From Methanomicrobiales archaeon (lineage in GTDB: Archaea > Halobacteriota > Methanomicrobia > Methanomicrobiales > JACTUA01), in the NCBI GenBank assembly GCA_028678815.1, contig JAJRCS010000169.1, positions 1 to 6,355 on the forward strand: a stretch of DNA of 6,355 nucleotides. The letters run 5' to 3'. The translations under genes were made by a program, and so were the position numbers. This document shows, piece by piece, positions 5,627 through 6,355 of the stretch; the stretch's first letter is position 1, and each line of letters begins with the position of its first letter. The notes below the pieces were generated by a model. The model made no database searches and was not told the DNA's origin. It saw only the letters and a list, made by a program, of their open reading frames with translations.

Positions 5627-6355
5627 CCCGATCCCTCCACGAGCTCGATGGCACGGATGAGGGCCATGCCCTTGTTCTCGGTCTCCTCCCACTCCTTCGC
5701 GGGGTCCGAGTCGGCCACGATCCCGGCCCCCACCTGGACCTCCGCCTTCCTCCCCCGGGCGACGATGGTCCGTATGGTGATGGCGAACTCCAGGGTCCGG
5801 TCGAACCCGGCATACCCGACGGCGCCCGCGTAGAGCCCCCGGTGCTCGGGCTCGAGCTCCTCGATGATCTCCATGGCACGGACCTTCGGTGCACCGGAGA
5901 CCGTCCCGGCGGGGAAGCAGGACTTCAGGGCATCGAAGGGGGTGAGGTGGTCCGAGAGGGTTCCCTGTACCGTGGAGACCAGGTGCTGGACATGGGAGAA
6001 CCGCTCCACCGACATGAACTCGTCCACCTTCACCGACCCGAACCGGGAGACCTTCCCGACGTCGTTTCTCGCGAGGTCCACGAGCATGAGGTGCTCGGCC
6101 CGCTCCTTCTCGTCGGCGCGCAGCTCCTCGGCGAGGCGCACGTCCTCCTCCGGGGTCTTCCCCCGGAGCCGGGTCCCTGCGATGGGGACGGTGGTCACCT
6201 TCCCCCGCTCGACCCGGACGAGCATCTCCGGGCTCGACCCGACGACCTTCAGGTCGCCGAAGTCCAGGTAGAACATGTAGGGGCTCGGGTTGATCATCCG
6301 GAGGGCCCGGTAGATCCGGAAGGGATCGCCCTGGAGGGGGCACTCGATCTTCCGG
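5623..6355 (-). CDS. trpE: Anthranilate synthase component I, C-terminal part (5' end outside the window)
   Basis: TrpE converts chorismate to anthranilate with ammonia from TrpG, the first and usually feedback-controlled step. The visible 243 residues (first full codon at 6354) are the C-terminal half of the chorismate-binding domain. Counting from that codon, the blocks are [11 protein letters not shown] (9-19), INPSPYMFY (21-29), PIAGTRLRG (57-65), [19 protein letters not shown] (84-102), [13 protein letters not shown] (119-131) with the active-site His, [20 protein letters not shown] (147-166), GAVGYAGFD (177-185), [12 protein letters not shown] (207-218) and the Mg-site EWEETENK (221-228). 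The NPSPYMF stretch is part of the tryptophan inhibition site in enteric enzymes, so feedback control is likely; the N-terminal LLES inhibitor motif lies off the window. The coding frame runs past 6297, where an internal ATG occurs, to the window edge. PabB or another chorismate enzyme is unlikely given the neighbours. Confidence 0.95.
   Translation of the reverse strand, partial: RKIECPLQGDPFRIYRALRMINPSPYMFYLDFGDLKVVGSSPEMLVRVERGKVTTVPIAGTRLRGKTPEEDVRLAEELRADEKERAEHLMLVDLARNDVGKVSRFGSVKVDEFMSVERFSHVQHLVSTVQGTLSDHLTPFDALKSCFPAGTVSGAPKVRAMEIIEELEPEHRGLYAGAVGYAGFDRTLEFAITIRTIVARGRKAEVQVGAGIVADSDPAKEWEETENKGMALIRAIELVEGSG
5633..5638 (-). promoter_or_regulatory. Ribosome-binding site of trpG
   Basis: GGAGGG, six bases before ATG 5626, lies within the last codons of trpE. 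It fixes the trpG start despite a frame that stays open far upstream. Confidence 0.65.

Noticed and set aside
5623..6297. Treating ATG 6297 as the trpE start
   Set aside because: Conserved TrpE sequence ([11 protein letters not shown] before NPSPYMF) continues in frame upstream of it to the window edge, so the ATG is internal.
5051..6343. Possible TrpE-TrpG fusion or long N-terminal extension of TrpG
   Set aside because: The extension is trpE read in the wrong frame. trpE has its own TGA at 5625-5623, and trpG has a good ribosome-binding site and ATG at 5626.
1..6355. CRISPR array, tRNA/rRNA, insertion sequence, attenuator or riboswitch
   Set aside because: No direct repeat-spacer pattern, tRNA-like cloverleaf or transposase was seen. 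The region upstream of trpE, where a trp leader would lie, is not in the window.

Overview
The window holds the 3' part of a tryptophan biosynthesis operon on the minus strand (about 5.6 kb, 751-6355). Beyond its distal end lie a convergent THEP1-type NTPase gene on the plus strand (188-754) and the first 54 codons of a small membrane protein on the minus strand (1-162). The DNA is very GC-rich, strongly so in third codon positions, which explains the many long open frames on the opposite strand. Only about the first 190 bases are noticeably less GC-rich.

The organism is most likely a high-GC methanogenic euryarchaeon, with Methanomicrobiales my best guess. This is inferred from the THEP1 NTPase, frequent AGG/CGG arginine codons, GTG starts and TATA-like rather than -35/-10-like sequence between the divergent genes. 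It is not proven: no rRNA or methanogenesis gene is visible, and a bacterial host cannot be strictly excluded.

The operon, read right to left, is trpE (5' end cut off by the window), trpG, trpD, trpC, trpF, trpB, trpA. These encode every step from chorismate to tryptophan: anthranilate synthase (TrpE+TrpG), anthranilate phosphoribosyltransferase (TrpD), phosphoribosylanthranilate isomerase (TrpF), indole-3-glycerol-phosphate synthase (TrpC) and tryptophan synthase (TrpA+TrpB). There is not one non-coding base between them. Five junctions are 4-base ATGA or GTGA stop/start overlaps, and trpC/trpF overlap by 10 bases. This indicates a single polycistronic mRNA with coupled translation. The operon promoter and any leader lie outside the window, beyond 6355.

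At the distal end, the trpA stop and the THEP1-type gene stop share the bases TTAA (751-754) at the centre of a perfect 14-bp palindrome, so neither convergent transcript has a spacer for termination. The THEP1-type gene and the small membrane protein gene diverge from a 25-bp gap.

This is mostly a conserved metabolic locus, and I found no new defence, mobile or RNA system. The points worth a second look are an alanine replacing the conserved glutamate of the TrpC S-E-S-G-I motif, divergent active-site motifs in TrpF, a 10-base G tract in trpA, the shared-stop palindrome, and the complete overlap of all genes.
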